Shown piece after piece: positions 1 to 8,576 of a DNA stretch of 64,000 bases. A model generated the notes under the pieces. The model was not told where the DNA came from. It searched no databases and saw only the letters and a list, made by a program, of their open reading frames with translations. The stretch lies in the NCBI RefSeq assembly GCF_000517625.1, contig NZ_CP007055.1:2666001-2730000 (forward strand). Direction: 5' to 3'. The translations under genes and the position numbers were made by a program. Source of the stretch: Halostagnicola larsenii XH-48 (GTDB lineage: Archaea; Halobacteriota; Halobacteria; Halobacteriales; Natrialbaceae). The first letter of the stretch is position 1. Each line of letters begins with the position of its first letter.

Positions 1-1520
1 CCTTTCGCGTCCTCGTAGGCCGCATCGTGGCGAGCGAGCACGGCACCGACGCTTCGACGTTCGGCGACGCCCGTGTTTTCCGATTCGTCGATCTCGGCCG
101 CGAAGCCGATCTCCGCGAGGTCCTGGGGATACGAGCGGTGGGTGTTTCGCTCAAGGACCATCACCAGCGAGGGCAGCACCCAGGTCCGGAGCATGGTGTA
201 GTCCTCGCTGTAGGGTTCTTTGATCGTAGCGGGCTCGCCGACTCCGTAGACGGCCTCGTCCGCACCGTCGTCGTCGAGAGTCGGGATCGACAGCCGATCG
301 AAGTTCTCCGCCTCGTTGATCATGTGGAAGTTGAGCAGGTCCTCGAATCCGAGCCCGACGAGACTCCGACGAGTCGCGTCCTCGAGGCGACTGCGTTCGT
401 GTCGACCGCCGACGGTCCCCACGTCGGGGTATCGCGGCTCGAGCTCGTTGAAGCCGTAGGCCCGCCCGAGGTCGTCGATGAGATCCATCGGATGGAGCAC
501 GTCGACGCGGTAGGGCGGAATCGTCATCTCGTACGTGAGGTCATCAGCTTCGTTTTCCTCCGTCTCGGCCTCGAGTCCCGCCCGCTCGGCCAGATCGATG
601 ACTTCCTCGGGATCGAGGTCGATACCGAGAATCGTCTCGATGCGGTCGTGGGCGACGGTCTTGGTCTCGAGAGAGAGATCGGGTCGAACGAGTTCGCGCT
701 CTGGATACGCGACGGTCACCTCCTCGATGGTGCCGCCGCGGGCGCTCAGCGCGTAGCAGATGATCGCGCACATCTTGTCGATCGTCCACTGATCGGTGCC
801 GGTCAGTTCGACGAACAGGTCCCGCGAGTCCGTCGAAACCTCGGTGCGCCGACCGTTGATCACCGGCGGGAACGAAAACAGTCCGAGTTCGTCGTAAATC
901 GCCGGATAGCGCTCGGTATCACGAACGAGGTCGGCGTAGGTTTCGCCGGTGGGGTGCTCGGAGAGCACGTCCGCGGGCGTCATTTCCTGGTCCGAATCCA
1001 GCGGAACGAACCGGTCGCCGTCGGAAGCAATGCCGGTGTAGCGTACGCTCGAGTCGGCGTCCCCGGCCGAACTCCCCTTGAGCATGGTGAGATCGTGGAT
1101 ACCGATCGCCCCTTTCGCGCGCTTGCGGCCCATCGTCGCGTGGAGCTTTTCTTGCAACTGGATGAGCGAATCCAACGCGTCCTCGTCTAGATTCACGCCG
1201 CGGACGACCGCGCCCGTGACGTACGGTCGCTCGTCTGGCACCGCATCGTCGACGGTGATCGTCCACTCGGGCGAGTTCGTGTTCGGCACGTAGACGCCCC
1301 GATCGTCGCCGTACTGGTAGCGAAGCGATCGGGCGACGCCTTCGACGGAGAGGCGGTCGAGCCGGTCGGGCGCGAATTCGAGTTCGAACTCGTCGTCCTC
1401 GGTTCGGCCCTCGAACTCCAGACCGAGTCCGAACAGGTCCTCGATCAGGTCGTCGTCGCTCTTTTCGTCGGCGCTGGTTAACTCGCGCAGTTCGTCGGGA
1501 TCGATTTCGACCGTGGGCAT
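1..1520 (-). CDS. pheT: Phenylalanyl-tRNA synthetase beta subunit (partial, C-terminus outside window)
   Basis: This is the beta subunit of the cytosolic (alpha-beta)2 enzyme that charges tRNA-Phe. It runs off the left edge; about 506 residues are visible, against roughly 550-590 for archaeal PheT, so only the last 10-15% is missing. The visible part has the usual PheT order: an N-terminal region, the B3/B4-like region around residues 90-230, the B5 DNA-binding-like domain, and the start of the catalytic-like core (RSLVGLGFEDLLNFHMI). The start ATG overlaps the pheS stop in a TGATG, so the two subunits are translationally coupled. Identification is firm from overall pattern and from pairing with pheS. 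Confidence 0.95.
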   Translation of the reverse strand, partial: MPTVEIDPDELRELTSADEKSDDDLIEDLFGLGLEFEGRTEDDEFELEFAPDRLDRLSVEGVARSLRYQYGDDRGVYVPNTNSPEWTITVDDAVPDERPYVTGAVVRGVNLDEDALDSLIQLQEKLHATMGRKRAKGAIGIHDLTMLKGSSAGDADSSVRYTGIASDGDRFVPLDSDQEMTPADVLSEHPTGETYADLVRDTERYPAIYDELGLFSFPPVINGRRTEVSTDSRDLFVELTGTDQWTIDKMCAIICYALSARGGTIEEVTVAYPERELVRPDLSLETKTVAHDRIETILGIDLDPEEVIDLAERAGLEAETEENEADDLTYEMTIPPYRVDVLHPMDLIDDLGRAYGFNELEPRYPDVGTVGGRHERSRLEDATRRSLVGLGFEDLLNFHMINEAENFDRLSIPTLDDDGADEAVYGVGEPATIKEPYSEDYTMLRTWVLPSLVMVLERNTHRSYPQDLAEIGFAAEIDESENTGVAERRSVGAVLARHDAAYEDAK

Positions 1521-3061
1521 CAGTAAGTCACCTCCGTCTCTCGCAGCAGTTCCAGATCACACAGCGTGCCGTGGATGTCGCGGATGTCCTCGAAGCCGTA
1601 CATCAACATCAGCAGACGCTCCAAGGCCAGCCCCCACGCCATTACGTCACAGTCGACGCCGAGGGGCTCGAGCATTTCTTCGCGGAAGATGCCCGAATTA
1701 CCGATCTCGACGAGCTCGCCCGTCGTCGGATGCGTCCCGAACAGTTCGAAGCTCGGCTCCGTGTACGGGTTATAGTGTGGCTTGAACTCGATATCCGTGA
1801 TCCCGAACTGGGCGTAGAACTCCTCGAAGGTACCCATCAGGTCGCGAACGGAGAGGTCTTCGGCCATCACCCAGCCCTCGATCTGGAAGAACTCGAGCAG
1901 GTGCGTCGGATCGAGCGTATCGTTGCGGTAGACCTTCTCGACGCTGAAGAATCGCTGGGGCGGCTCGAGGTCGCCGATCTCCTCGCCGGAGAGGTATCGC
2001 GCCGAAAGCGAGGTCGTGTGTCCGCGAAGCGCGAGCGCACGCGCGAAGTCCTCGTCCCACGGCGAGTGATAGCCCTCCCCGTCCGCTCCGACGCCCTCGC
2101 GGTGGGCGCGCTCGACGCGGTCGACCAGATCCGCGGGCAGGTCGTCGATGTGGGTCGGCTGCGCTAAGGCGAACCGATCCCAGTGGGTCCGCGCGGGGTG
2201 GTCCTGGGGCATGAACAGACAGTCGTTGATCCAGAAGTCCGCGTCGACGTGGGGGCCTTCCATCTCCTGAAAGCCCATGCCGACGAGAACGTCTTTTACG
2301 CGATCCGCAGTCTGACGCAGGATGTGTGTCTTGCCGCTTTGAGCCGGCTCCGCGTCGGCTTCGACGTTGTACTCGGCGAACGCCGCGTCTTCCCAGTCGC
2401 CGCTGGTGAGCAGTTCGGGCGTGACCTGTCCGACGGTCTCTGCAGTCTCGATCCCCGCCATCAGTTCCGTGACGCCGAGTTCGGTCAACGTCGCGGAGCG
2501 AACGGTCGTCTCGCTGCGCTCGAGTAAGTCCCGACGCTCGAGAGTGTCGATCGTTTCCGCGTCCGTCTCGAGGGAGTCGACGGGCGATTCCTCACCGTCG
2601 CTTCCCGTTACGTCCGCGAGTTCTCCGAGCGCGTTCGCCTCCGAATCCGTCCCGGGATCGGCGTCGGGATCGGCGGTGATCTCGCCGCTGTCGATCGAGC
2701 CGTACCCCTTCCGGGCGTAGTTCGACAGCGCGATGTCGACCGCCTGGCCCTCGAGCCCGGACGCGCCGATGACCTGTCCCATCGAGACGGGGTCGGCGTC
2801 GGCACCGGCCTCGAGTGCGGCCTCGTAGAGTCGAACCTCGGGAAGGCCCTCCTCGACGTACTCGCGGCCCTCCTCGGTGATCGATACCGTTTCGTCGACC
2901 CGTTCCTCGACGGCGACCAGCCCCTCCTCCTCGAGTTCGAAGACCGCGCCGGTCACGGTCTCCGGAGGGAGGTCGGTCGCCGCAGCGAGGGCGTCGACGG
3001 ACTGTGCCTCGTCTGCGCTCGCGGTCTCGACGACCGCGGCCTGTGCGTGTGGGAGTTTCAT
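1520..3061 (-). CDS. pheS: Phenylalanyl-tRNA synthetase alpha subunit
   Basis: Catalytic class II subunit of PheRS, 513 aa. Residues 1-75 and 180-230 look like the winged-helix repeats of archaeal PheS. Residues 130-170 are an acidic linker. The catalytic core follows from about 245, with a motif-2 segment (LFMPQDHPAR, about 281-290) and a motif-3 end (GLALERLLMLMYGF, about 478-491). The length matches archaeal PheS (about 500). It is first in a pheS-pheT operon with a one-base TGATG junction. Upstream, in the same direction, is a TrpRS gene 302 bp away. I see no clear TATA box at the start, so the promoter is unassigned. Confidence 0.96.
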   Translation of the reverse strand: MKLPHAQAAVVETASADEAQSVDALAAATDLPPETVTGAVFELEEEGLVAVEERVDETVSITEEGREYVEEGLPEVRLYEAALEAGADADPVSMGQVIGASGLEGQAVDIALSNYARKGYGSIDSGEITADPDADPGTDSEANALGELADVTGSDGEESPVDSLETDAETIDTLERRDLLERSETTVRSATLTELGVTELMAGIETAETVGQVTPELLTSGDWEDAAFAEYNVEADAEPAQSGKTHILRQTADRVKDVLVGMGFQEMEGPHVDADFWINDCLFMPQDHPARTHWDRFALAQPTHIDDLPADLVDRVERAHREGVGADGEGYHSPWDEDFARALALRGHTTSLSARYLSGEEIGDLEPPQRFFSVEKVYRNDTLDPTHLLEFFQIEGWVMAEDLSVRDLMGTFEEFYAQFGITDIEFKPHYNPYTEPSFELFGTHPTTGELVEIGNSGIFREEMLEPLGVDCDVMAWGLALERLLMLMYGFEDIRDIHGTLCDLELLRETEVTY

Positions 3062-3363
3062 TCGCTTACTTCAATGGCTGTGGGTCGGTCAGTTAGCGGT
3101 TCCGACTCGGTACGGCCGGTTTCGACCCGAGCGGCTCGGCGGAGCCACCCGGACGTCCACCGACGCTCACCGGAAAAAAGCGAAGCCGAATCCCGAAGAC
3201 GGCTGCTGTACCTGTCGAACGACACCGGCACGAACGTGGGATTCGGTTGCCATACCCGGCAGATGAGCGGGTTCGAGCAAAAATCTTGCGGGGCGGTCGC
3301 ACTCCTCGAGAGCGAGCGGGTATCGGCCGGTCGTACCAACCCGTGTCGCGGCGACGCGAGTCC
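3062..3363. other. 302-bp gap between pheS and the long trpS
   Basis: This gap lies between two genes in the same direction, so it should hold the trpS terminator and the pheS promoter. I see a short A-run near 3175-3180 but no convincing TATA element, hairpin, tRNA or small gene. ORFs on both strands here are GC-rich shadows. Confidence 0.4.
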
Positions 3364-4974
3364 CTACCCGCGTCGGGGCGATTCGAGTTCGATATCCGCT
3401 TGCTCGAGCAAGTCCTCGACCTCCTCGCGCTTTTCCTGGTGATTCGCGAGAAAGTCTCGCATCAGTTCGGCGGCCTGTTCCTTGCAGCCGCCACAGAGCC
3501 GGTCGCCGTCGACGCACTCGTCGTAGACCTCCTTCGCGAACTCGTCGTCGTCGCCCGCGAGCAGGTAGGCGTACAGCTCGTAGACCGGACACTCGTCCGC
3601 TCGTCCGCCGAGTTCGCGCTGTTTTTCGGCCGTCTCGCGACCGCCGGTCGTCGCCGACTTGACCTTGTCGTAGCCCTCCTGTGGGTCGTCGAGCAAGGAG
3701 ATGTGGGAGGCTTCGATCGACGAGGACATCTTGCCGCCGGTCAGACCGGTCATGAACCGGTGGTAGATCGACGACGGCGGCACGAATCCGTAGCCGCCGT
3801 TCTCGACTTCGACCGCCTTCGCGAGCGACTCGGCATCCTCGAGGTCGAGGTCGAAGGCGTCGATGTGGCTCTCGTAGACGCGCTTTTCGCCGTCGATCGC
3901 GTCGATGAGCGCCTCGAAGGCGTCGTCGGTCGCCCGCCGATCGAAAAAACGCGTTCGCGGGCGAACCGGCTCCTTGCCAGCCTCGGAAAGCTTCGAGACG
4001 ACCGAACCCAGGGTGTCGGGCGACACGTCGAGTTCCTCGAGCGGCGTCCGTTCGAGTTCGTCGGCAACGTGCACGCAGCGAAGCGCGTCGTCGTCGAAAT
4101 CCGCCGGATCGAGCCGCTCGTAGTACGCCGCGACGAGTTCGCGTTCGTCGTCGTCGAGTTCGAAACTCGCGTAGGCCTTCGAGACCTTGAAGAATCGCAT
4201 CCGCTCGGCGAGGTCTCGAGCCAGCCTGACGTGGGGGTCCTGATCGGGGCCGACGGGGATCACGGTCGGCTTCGGCTCCTCGAGTTGCGGGTAGAGGATG
4301 TCGGCCATCTGGGTCACGACGCTTTGCATGTGCGAGACGTCGGTTTCGCCGTCGAAGCCGTAGATCGCCTCGAACTCCGAGAAGTTCGCCTCCGCGCCGA
4401 GTTCGAACGCCAGATCCTGCACCTCGCGGTTGGTCGACTGACGATACAGGTCGCCCTCCTCGGGATCGAATCCGAGCGCGAGCAAGGAGAGCAGATAGTT
4501 CCGGCTGTGCTCGTCGATCTCGTCCCAGGTCAGCCCGCGGGCGGCGTGAGCCTCGAGATCTGCGATGAGGCCGTACGCGTCGGCTCCCTGCTGTTGGTGC
4601 CAGATGATCTCGTCGAAAACGAGTTTGTGGCCGATGTGGGGATCCCCCGTCGGCATGAACCCGGAGAGGGCAGCAAACGGCTCGTCGTTGCGCATCGCCT
4701 CGGCGACGGGCCGGTAATCCCGGTGGCCGAAGATGACCCCCCGGCGCAACAGATAGTGCGGGTTCGGCACCTCCGGGAGAATTTCGTCGAACTCCTCGAT
4801 GCCGAACTCCTCGAAGAGATTCCGGTAGTCGGAGACGCTCGAGGAACCCCACGGATCCAGCGCAACGTCATCAGCACCTGCGGCTCCACCGTCGGAGCGG
4901 AGGTCCGACGAGGACCGCTCACCGCCGTCCGTTCTCAGTTCCTCGGGCTCCTCGAGTGGCTCGTCTCCGGTCAT
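3364..4974 (-). CDS. trpS: Tryptophanyl-tRNA synthetase paralogue (long form)
   Basis: A class I aminoacyl-tRNA synthetase of the TrpRS family, 536 aa. It has an HIGH-type motif (PTGDPHIGHK, about residues 107-116) and KMSSS near residue 400. Compared with the second TrpRS at 12998-14272 it carries an extra segment of roughly 120-150 residues between the DQDPHVR region and KMSSS, plus an acidic N-terminal tail of about 40 residues. The C-terminus has closely spaced cysteines (CVDGDRLCGGC) that could bind zinc. I start it at ATG 4974; a GTG two codons earlier is possible. It sits between pheST and endA. Haloarchaeal tRNA-Trp genes typically contain an EndA-spliced intron, so the placement beside endA makes biological sense (inference). 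Confidence 0.88.
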   Translation of the reverse strand: MTGDEPLEEPEELRTDGGERSSSDLRSDGGAAGADDVALDPWGSSSVSDYRNLFEEFGIEEFDEILPEVPNPHYLLRRGVIFGHRDYRPVAEAMRNDEPFAALSGFMPTGDPHIGHKLVFDEIIWHQQQGADAYGLIADLEAHAARGLTWDEIDEHSRNYLLSLLALGFDPEEGDLYRQSTNREVQDLAFELGAEANFSEFEAIYGFDGETDVSHMQSVVTQMADILYPQLEEPKPTVIPVGPDQDPHVRLARDLAERMRFFKVSKAYASFELDDDERELVAAYYERLDPADFDDDALRCVHVADELERTPLEELDVSPDTLGSVVSKLSEAGKEPVRPRTRFFDRRATDDAFEALIDAIDGEKRVYESHIDAFDLDLEDAESLAKAVEVENGGYGFVPPSSIYHRFMTGLTGGKMSSSIEASHISLLDDPQEGYDKVKSATTGGRETAEKQRELGGRADECPVYELYAYLLAGDDDEFAKEVYDECVDGDRLCGGCKEQAAELMRDFLANHQEKREEVEDLLEQADIELESPRRG

Positions 4975-5239
4975 TATCACCGTGTTGGCGCGCCAGCGCG
5001 CAAAAGGCTTCGGCTTCGGGGCGGATTCGGCGTGATCGACGAGCCGCCCGGCCGTGGCGCGCGCTCGATCGCGGTTCGTTTGAACCGCGATCGAAAGCCG
5101 TGCGAGGGACGAGTGAGCGAGTCAGGCGAGCGAATGAGTCGGCTGGGGAGGGTGTGGAAATCAGTGTTGCCAGCGTGATAGCGTTCCTGAGTGGGTCACT
5201 CTCACTACTGCACAGTAGATGGTTCCGTTACAGCACGTT
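4975..5239. other. endA-trpS gap with a perfect hairpin
   Basis: 265 bp between endA and trpS, both on the minus strand. It contains the perfect inverted repeat at 5066-5093, described separately, and GAGCGAG-type low-complexity sequence common in haloarchaeal gaps. I see no gene. Confidence 0.4.
5066..5093. terminator. Perfect 12-bp inverted repeat with 4-nt loop (possible terminator or attenuator)
   Basis: The arm CGATCGCGGTTC, the loop GTTT and the exact reverse-complement arm together form a 28-bp hairpin. It lies 147 bp past the endA stop and 92 bp before the trpS start. There is no T-run after it on the minus strand, so a classical intrinsic terminator is not certain. RNA processing or attenuation are alternatives. 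Confidence 0.4.
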
Positions 5240-6286
5240 CTACGGTGTAAGTCGCTCGAGCGACCACCACTCGACCGACTCGCCGTCCACGAGCGCGAAC
5301 ACCATCGTCTTCCGAACGCCGTGGGCGAGCCGAACGTCAAGCGCGAGGTCTCGCGGTTCGAAGACGTGATCCCCGGAGAGCACCCGGATCAGCAACTCGG
5401 AGTGGCCCAGATTATCGACCGAATCGACGTCGGCGTAGGTCCGAAAGTCAGCCCCGAACTTGTAGCCCGTCTTCGGAACGACGCCGCGCCCGCGCAACGT
5501 TTCGTACACCCGAAGTCGCCGATCGAATCGCTCGCCTTCGACCGCCCGCCCCCGCTCGCGAACGACCGACGACTCGAGGTCGAGGACCCCCCGCTCCGCG
5601 AGGTGAGCCGCCTCGAGCAGGGAACACTGCAGCGTCGGCCGGTCGTATTCCCGGCCCTCGAGCGGTTGGCCGTAGAAGGCTGTCTCGTAGAGATCCGCCG
5701 GCGGCTCCCAGACGACGACCCGATCGGCGAGCAGGTCGGCGTCGACTCCCCGGACCGAATCGATCGTCGCGGAGCTTCCGGTCGGCTCCCTCGGGTTCAC
5801 GTCGAAGTACGTGATCTCACTCTCCTCGTCGACGACGGCGAGGACGCTCTCCTCGAGGGCCGCGGCCGGAATGTCGGTTCGCTCGCCGATCACTCGCAGC
5901 GCGTAGGCAACCTCGCCGTCGCCGGGTCCCTTGCCGCGGGGAAACACCGCAAAATCGCCATCAGGCGGATCGGTCACCCACGGCTCCGCAGCGGGCGAGA
6001 GATAGAAACCCCTCGAGCGCAGGTCGGCGTACACGAGGAATCGAACCCCGAAATCGGTGCCGGGCTCGCGGGCGAGCAGGTCCCGGAACGCGAGTCGGTC
6101 CCCGTCGTCGACGACCGCCTCGAGATCGCCGCGATAGAGCAAGTGTGCCGCTTCGACGGGCGCGAGCGCGATTTCGTTGCCCTCGAGCGGATAGCCGTAG
6201 CCCCGTGCGTCGTGATAGCGCTGGCGCGCGTCCGCGCCGACCCTGACGACGCCCGCATCCTCGTCGAACCGACCCTCGAGTGTCAT
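5240..6286 (-). CDS. endA: tRNA-splicing endonuclease (fused two-repeat type)
   Basis: EndA cuts bulge-helix-bulge junctions to remove tRNA and rRNA introns. The 348-aa length is that of the archaeal form in which two EndA units are fused. The N-terminal unit is degenerate (DFGVRFLVYADLRSRGFYL). The C-terminal unit carries the nuclease signature: KTGYKFGADFRTY, then GHSELL, then HGVRKT. These give the Tyr, His and Lys expected of the catalytic triad. I choose ATG 6286, at the usual N-terminus of the family; a longer reading frame upstream is out of character in composition. It follows the NucS-N/zinc-finger gene in the same direction with 88 bp between. Confidence 0.93.
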   Translation of the reverse strand: MTLEGRFDEDAGVVRVGADARQRYHDARGYGYPLEGNEIALAPVEAAHLLYRGDLEAVVDDGDRLAFRDLLAREPGTDFGVRFLVYADLRSRGFYLSPAAEPWVTDPPDGDFAVFPRGKGPGDGEVAYALRVIGERTDIPAAALEESVLAVVDEESEITYFDVNPREPTGSSATIDSVRGVDADLLADRVVVWEPPADLYETAFYGQPLEGREYDRPTLQCSLLEAAHLAERGVLDLESSVVRERGRAVEGERFDRRLRVYETLRGRGVVPKTGYKFGADFRTYADVDSVDNLGHSELLIRVLSGDHVFEPRDLALDVRLAHGVRKTMVFALVDGESVEWWSLERLTP

Positions 6287-6374
6287 GGTCGCGGTTGTGC
6301 CGCCCGGCACAAAGGGACTGTGGATCGGGCCGGGATTCCGGTCATCTACATCGAAAGCCGCCGCGAATCCCGGT

Positions 6375-7139
6375 TTAGTCGCCGCTAGTGGCTTTGGGCG
6401 GCTGCTCGAGCACTCCCTCGCAGGTCGCGTCGAGACAGCGCGTGCCGCTGGGAGTGCTGAACGTCGGGAGGCCGCATCGGCACTCGCCGTCGACGACCCC
6501 CGATGGCACACGAAAACCGGTGTCGCAGTCGGGGTAGTGCTCGCAGCCGGCGAGCAGGCCGCCGCGTCTCAGGATTCGCAGGTCGCCTTCACACCCGGAT
6601 TCGGGGCAGTCCCACTCGCGGTCGAACGCCTCCGTGACCGCGTCGTCGAGCGACTCGCACTGGCGATCGAGACAGACGTTGAACGCCAGTCCGCGTTCGA
6701 CGCGCATTTTGGGGAGGCCGCAGTCACAACTGTCCTCGCGGATCGTCGCGTCGGACGGCACGCCGTAGCGGGTTCCACAGTTCACACAGTCGACGCCGCT
6801 CGAGCGCACGAGTGCACCGCCGCAGTCGGGACAGTCACCAACCGGCGTACCGGCCGCAGAGGCGGGGTAATGGGCGAAGCCGTCCTGTTCGTGGGCCGCG
6901 ATCCGAAGCGTCTGGGTGTCCTTTTTCGCCACGAGCGTGAAGCCGTCCGAACGGTCGCTCGAGACGCTGTCGGCCCGGGTCAACCACGCGACCGGCTGGT
7001 AGCCGTCGATATCGTGGACGAGAACGGTGTTGTCAGGCTTGACGAGCGTCGTCACGCGACCGCGGTACTCCTCTCGAGCCGTTCCGTCGGTGATTACGGT
7101 ACAATCGCCCGCGAGCACGCGGATTGCGTCGTCGATCAT
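6375..7139 (-). CDS. NucS-N-like domain fused to C4 zinc fingers, no nuclease domain
   Basis: 254 aa. Residues 1-60 resemble the N-terminal half of the mismatch endonuclease NucS (YRGRVTTLVKPDNTVLVHD, then GYQPVAW). The rest is cysteine-rich: a CPDCGG-CVNCG ribbon near 103-122, then CDCG, then a topoisomerase-type C4 finger (CPESGCEGDLRILRRGG, then CEHYPDC), then CRCG and a last Cys pair. The C-terminal RecB-like nuclease domain of NucS is absent. A nucleic-acid binding role is likely; no reaction can be assigned. A TATA box 26 bp before the ATG supports the start. Confidence 0.75.
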   Translation of the reverse strand: MIDDAIRVLAGDCTVITDGTAREEYRGRVTTLVKPDNTVLVHDIDGYQPVAWLTRADSVSSDRSDGFTLVAKKDTQTLRIAAHEQDGFAHYPASAAGTPVGDCPDCGGALVRSSGVDCVNCGTRYGVPSDATIREDSCDCGLPKMRVERGLAFNVCLDRQCESLDDAVTEAFDREWDCPESGCEGDLRILRRGGLLAGCEHYPDCDTGFRVPSGVVDGECRCGLPTFSTPSGTRCLDATCEGVLEQPPKATSGD

Positions 7140-7160
7140 GGACGGTCTGGCCGCGGGATC

Positions 7161-7169
7161 GTATATAAA
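7161..7169 (-). promoter_or_regulatory. TATA box for the zinc-finger gene
   Basis: TTTATATAC on the minus strand, centred about 26 bp before ATG 7139. This predicts transcription starting at or next to the start codon (leaderless). Confidence 0.7.
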
Positions 7170-7313
7170 CTCTCGTGGGTTTTCCGGCTGAGACGTTATT
7201 GTCCCGTCGCCGGCTGTAATATGCGTTCAGGCCAGTGAGAATAGCGTACTCGGGGTCGACTACGTCGCGACTGCTCCGAATCTAGTGGGCGCTGATAACG
7301 TACTGAGAGTGGA

Positions 7314-7499
7314 TTACAAATTTTGGTATAGGCCCCATCCAATCATAAGAAGGCCAACAAAAAGATACACTGGCCCCGGAAAACTATACGTTAGAACATC
7401 TGTCCATTGGGCAATACCATACCCGATTAAACAAATCCCAATGACTAACTGAATAGTTCCCGCGACCCAGTTGGGTCGGCTGTTTTCATGCTCAGCCAT
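7314..7499 (-). CDS. Small two-segment membrane protein, unknown function
   Basis: 61 aa. A short polar N-terminus (MAEHENSRPNW) is followed by two hydrophobic segments at about 12-29 and 39-58. The gene is noticeably more AT-rich than its neighbours, which may mean recent arrival or weak codon selection. It lies just after the 2-oxoacid dehydrogenase operon but has its own TATA-like box 27 bp upstream, so it is probably a separate leaderless unit. No family recognised. Confidence 0.6.
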   Translation of the reverse strand: MAEHENSRPNWVAGTIQLVIGICLIGYGIAQWTDVLTYSFPGPVYLFVGLLMIGWGLYQNL

Positions 7500-7521
7500 A
7501 TACGATCAATATGAATTGCTG

Positions 7522-7530
7522 TGTATAAGA
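7522..7530 (-). promoter_or_regulatory. TATA box for the 61-aa membrane protein gene
   Basis: TCTTATACA on the minus strand, centred about 27 bp before ATG 7499, directly after the E2 stop codon. It predicts a leaderless transcript independent of the operon. Confidence 0.6.
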
Positions 7531-7535
7531 ATTAT

Positions 7536-8291
7536 CTAAACGAGCGCTTTCGCATCCTCGAGGTTCGCAGACAGCGTCTCGAGGAATCGCGCCGCGTCCG
7601 CACCGTCGACGACCCGGTGGTCGAAACTCAGGTCGAACGTGATCTGCTTGCGGAATTCCACGCCGCCGTCCTCGTCCGGCCGGGCGCATTCGCGGATGCG
7701 GTTGACGCCGATGATCGCGACCTCGGGCGGGTTGATGATCGGCGTGAACGAGTCGACGCCAAGCACGCCGAGGTTCGTGACCGTGAACGTCCCGCCCTGA
7801 AGATCGGACATCGAGTAGTCGCCGGCCTGCACCGACTCGGTGAGTTCGCGGCGCTCGAGCGCGATTTCCTGGAGCGATTTCGACTCGAGATCAGTCAACA
7901 CCGGCGTCACTAACCCGGCGTCGATATCGACCGCAATGGCGACGTTCTGGGTTTCGTACAGGCGGTGGACGCCGTCCTCGAGCGTCGCGTTAAATCCGGG
8001 GTGTGCCGCGAGCGTTTCCGACAGCGCGCACAGAACGACGTCGAGCACCGAGACATCGACGTCGAATCTCTCGCTCGCGAGCGTCGCGGCCCTCGAGAGT
8101 TCTTCGGCGTCGACCTCGCGGGTCGCCGTCACGTGAGCTGCGTTCTGTGAACTTTCTTGCAGGCGATTCGCGATCGTCCGGCGCATCCCGGTGAGTTTGC
8201 GTTCCTCGAGGACGGTTCGCTCTGTGCCTGACAATTCGTTTTTCGTGCGTTCGGTGTCGCTCGAGTCGCCGTTTTCGGTAGGAGGTAACAT
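7536..8291 (-). CDS. 2-oxoacid dehydrogenase E2, catalytic (acyltransferase) domain only
   Basis: 251 aa. E2 moves the acyl group from lipoate to coenzyme A. The active-site signature DHRVVDG is at about 224-230 (His 225, Asp 229), and the trimer-core pattern GTFTVTNLG is at 167-175. A normal E2 begins with one or more lipoyl domains and a peripheral subunit-binding domain. Here the protein starts almost directly with the catalytic domain (RKLTGMRRTIANRL), and the lipoyl domain is a separate gene 22 bp upstream. I start at ATG 8291; the longer frame reads through the lipoyl gene in the wrong frame. No E3 gene is nearby. Confidence 0.9.
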   Translation of the reverse strand: MLPPTENGDSSDTERTKNELSGTERTVLEERKLTGMRRTIANRLQESSQNAAHVTATREVDAEELSRAATLASERFDVDVSVLDVVLCALSETLAAHPGFNATLEDGVHRLYETQNVAIAVDIDAGLVTPVLTDLESKSLQEIALERRELTESVQAGDYSMSDLQGGTFTVTNLGVLGVDSFTPIINPPEVAIIGVNRIRECARPDEDGGVEFRKQITFDLSFDHRVVDGADAARFLETLSANLEDAKALV

Positions 8292-8313
8292 AGTGAGTTT
8301 CGTAACGCGACGC

Positions 8314-8574
8314 TCACGACGCCTCGAGCACCGCGAGCGTGTCACCGCGCTCGAACTCGTCGTCCTCGTCGCAGACGATTTCGTGGACCGTCCCCGTAAC
8401 GGGTGCCGGCACGTCGACGCTGACCTTTTCGACCTGTATCTCACAGAGCGTGTCGCCTTCCTCGACCTGGCTCCCCTCGCCGGTGAACCAGTTGGTGACG
8501 ACGCCCTCGTCCTCGTCCGCGTCTTCGGGCCAGACGTCCGCCATGTTGATCTCGAGGCGATCGGTTCCAGACAT
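8314..8574 (-). CDS. Free-standing lipoyl-carrier protein of the dehydrogenase complex
   Basis: 86 aa, a single biotinyl/lipoyl domain. The lipoylated lysine should be K50 in EIQVEKVSVDV, on the usual hairpin turn, followed by VPAPVTGTV. It starts 2 bp after the E1 beta stop and is followed 22 bp later by E2, so the four genes form one operon. It would act as the swinging arm that is normally fused to E2. Confidence 0.92.
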   Translation of the reverse strand: MSGTDRLEINMADVWPEDADEDEGVVTNWFTGEGSQVEEGDTLCEIQVEKVSVDVPAPVTGTVHEIVCDEDDEFERGDTLAVLEAS

Positions 8575-8576
8575 GG

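Noticed and set aside
3247-5178. 643-codon open frame opposite the long trpS
   Set aside because: Shadow of trpS; TrpRS motifs on the minus strand are unmistakable.
7536-8444. 302-aa E2 with longer N-terminus
   Set aside because: The extra codons overlap the lipoyl gene out of frame and give an Arg/Ser-rich, non-acidic sequence.
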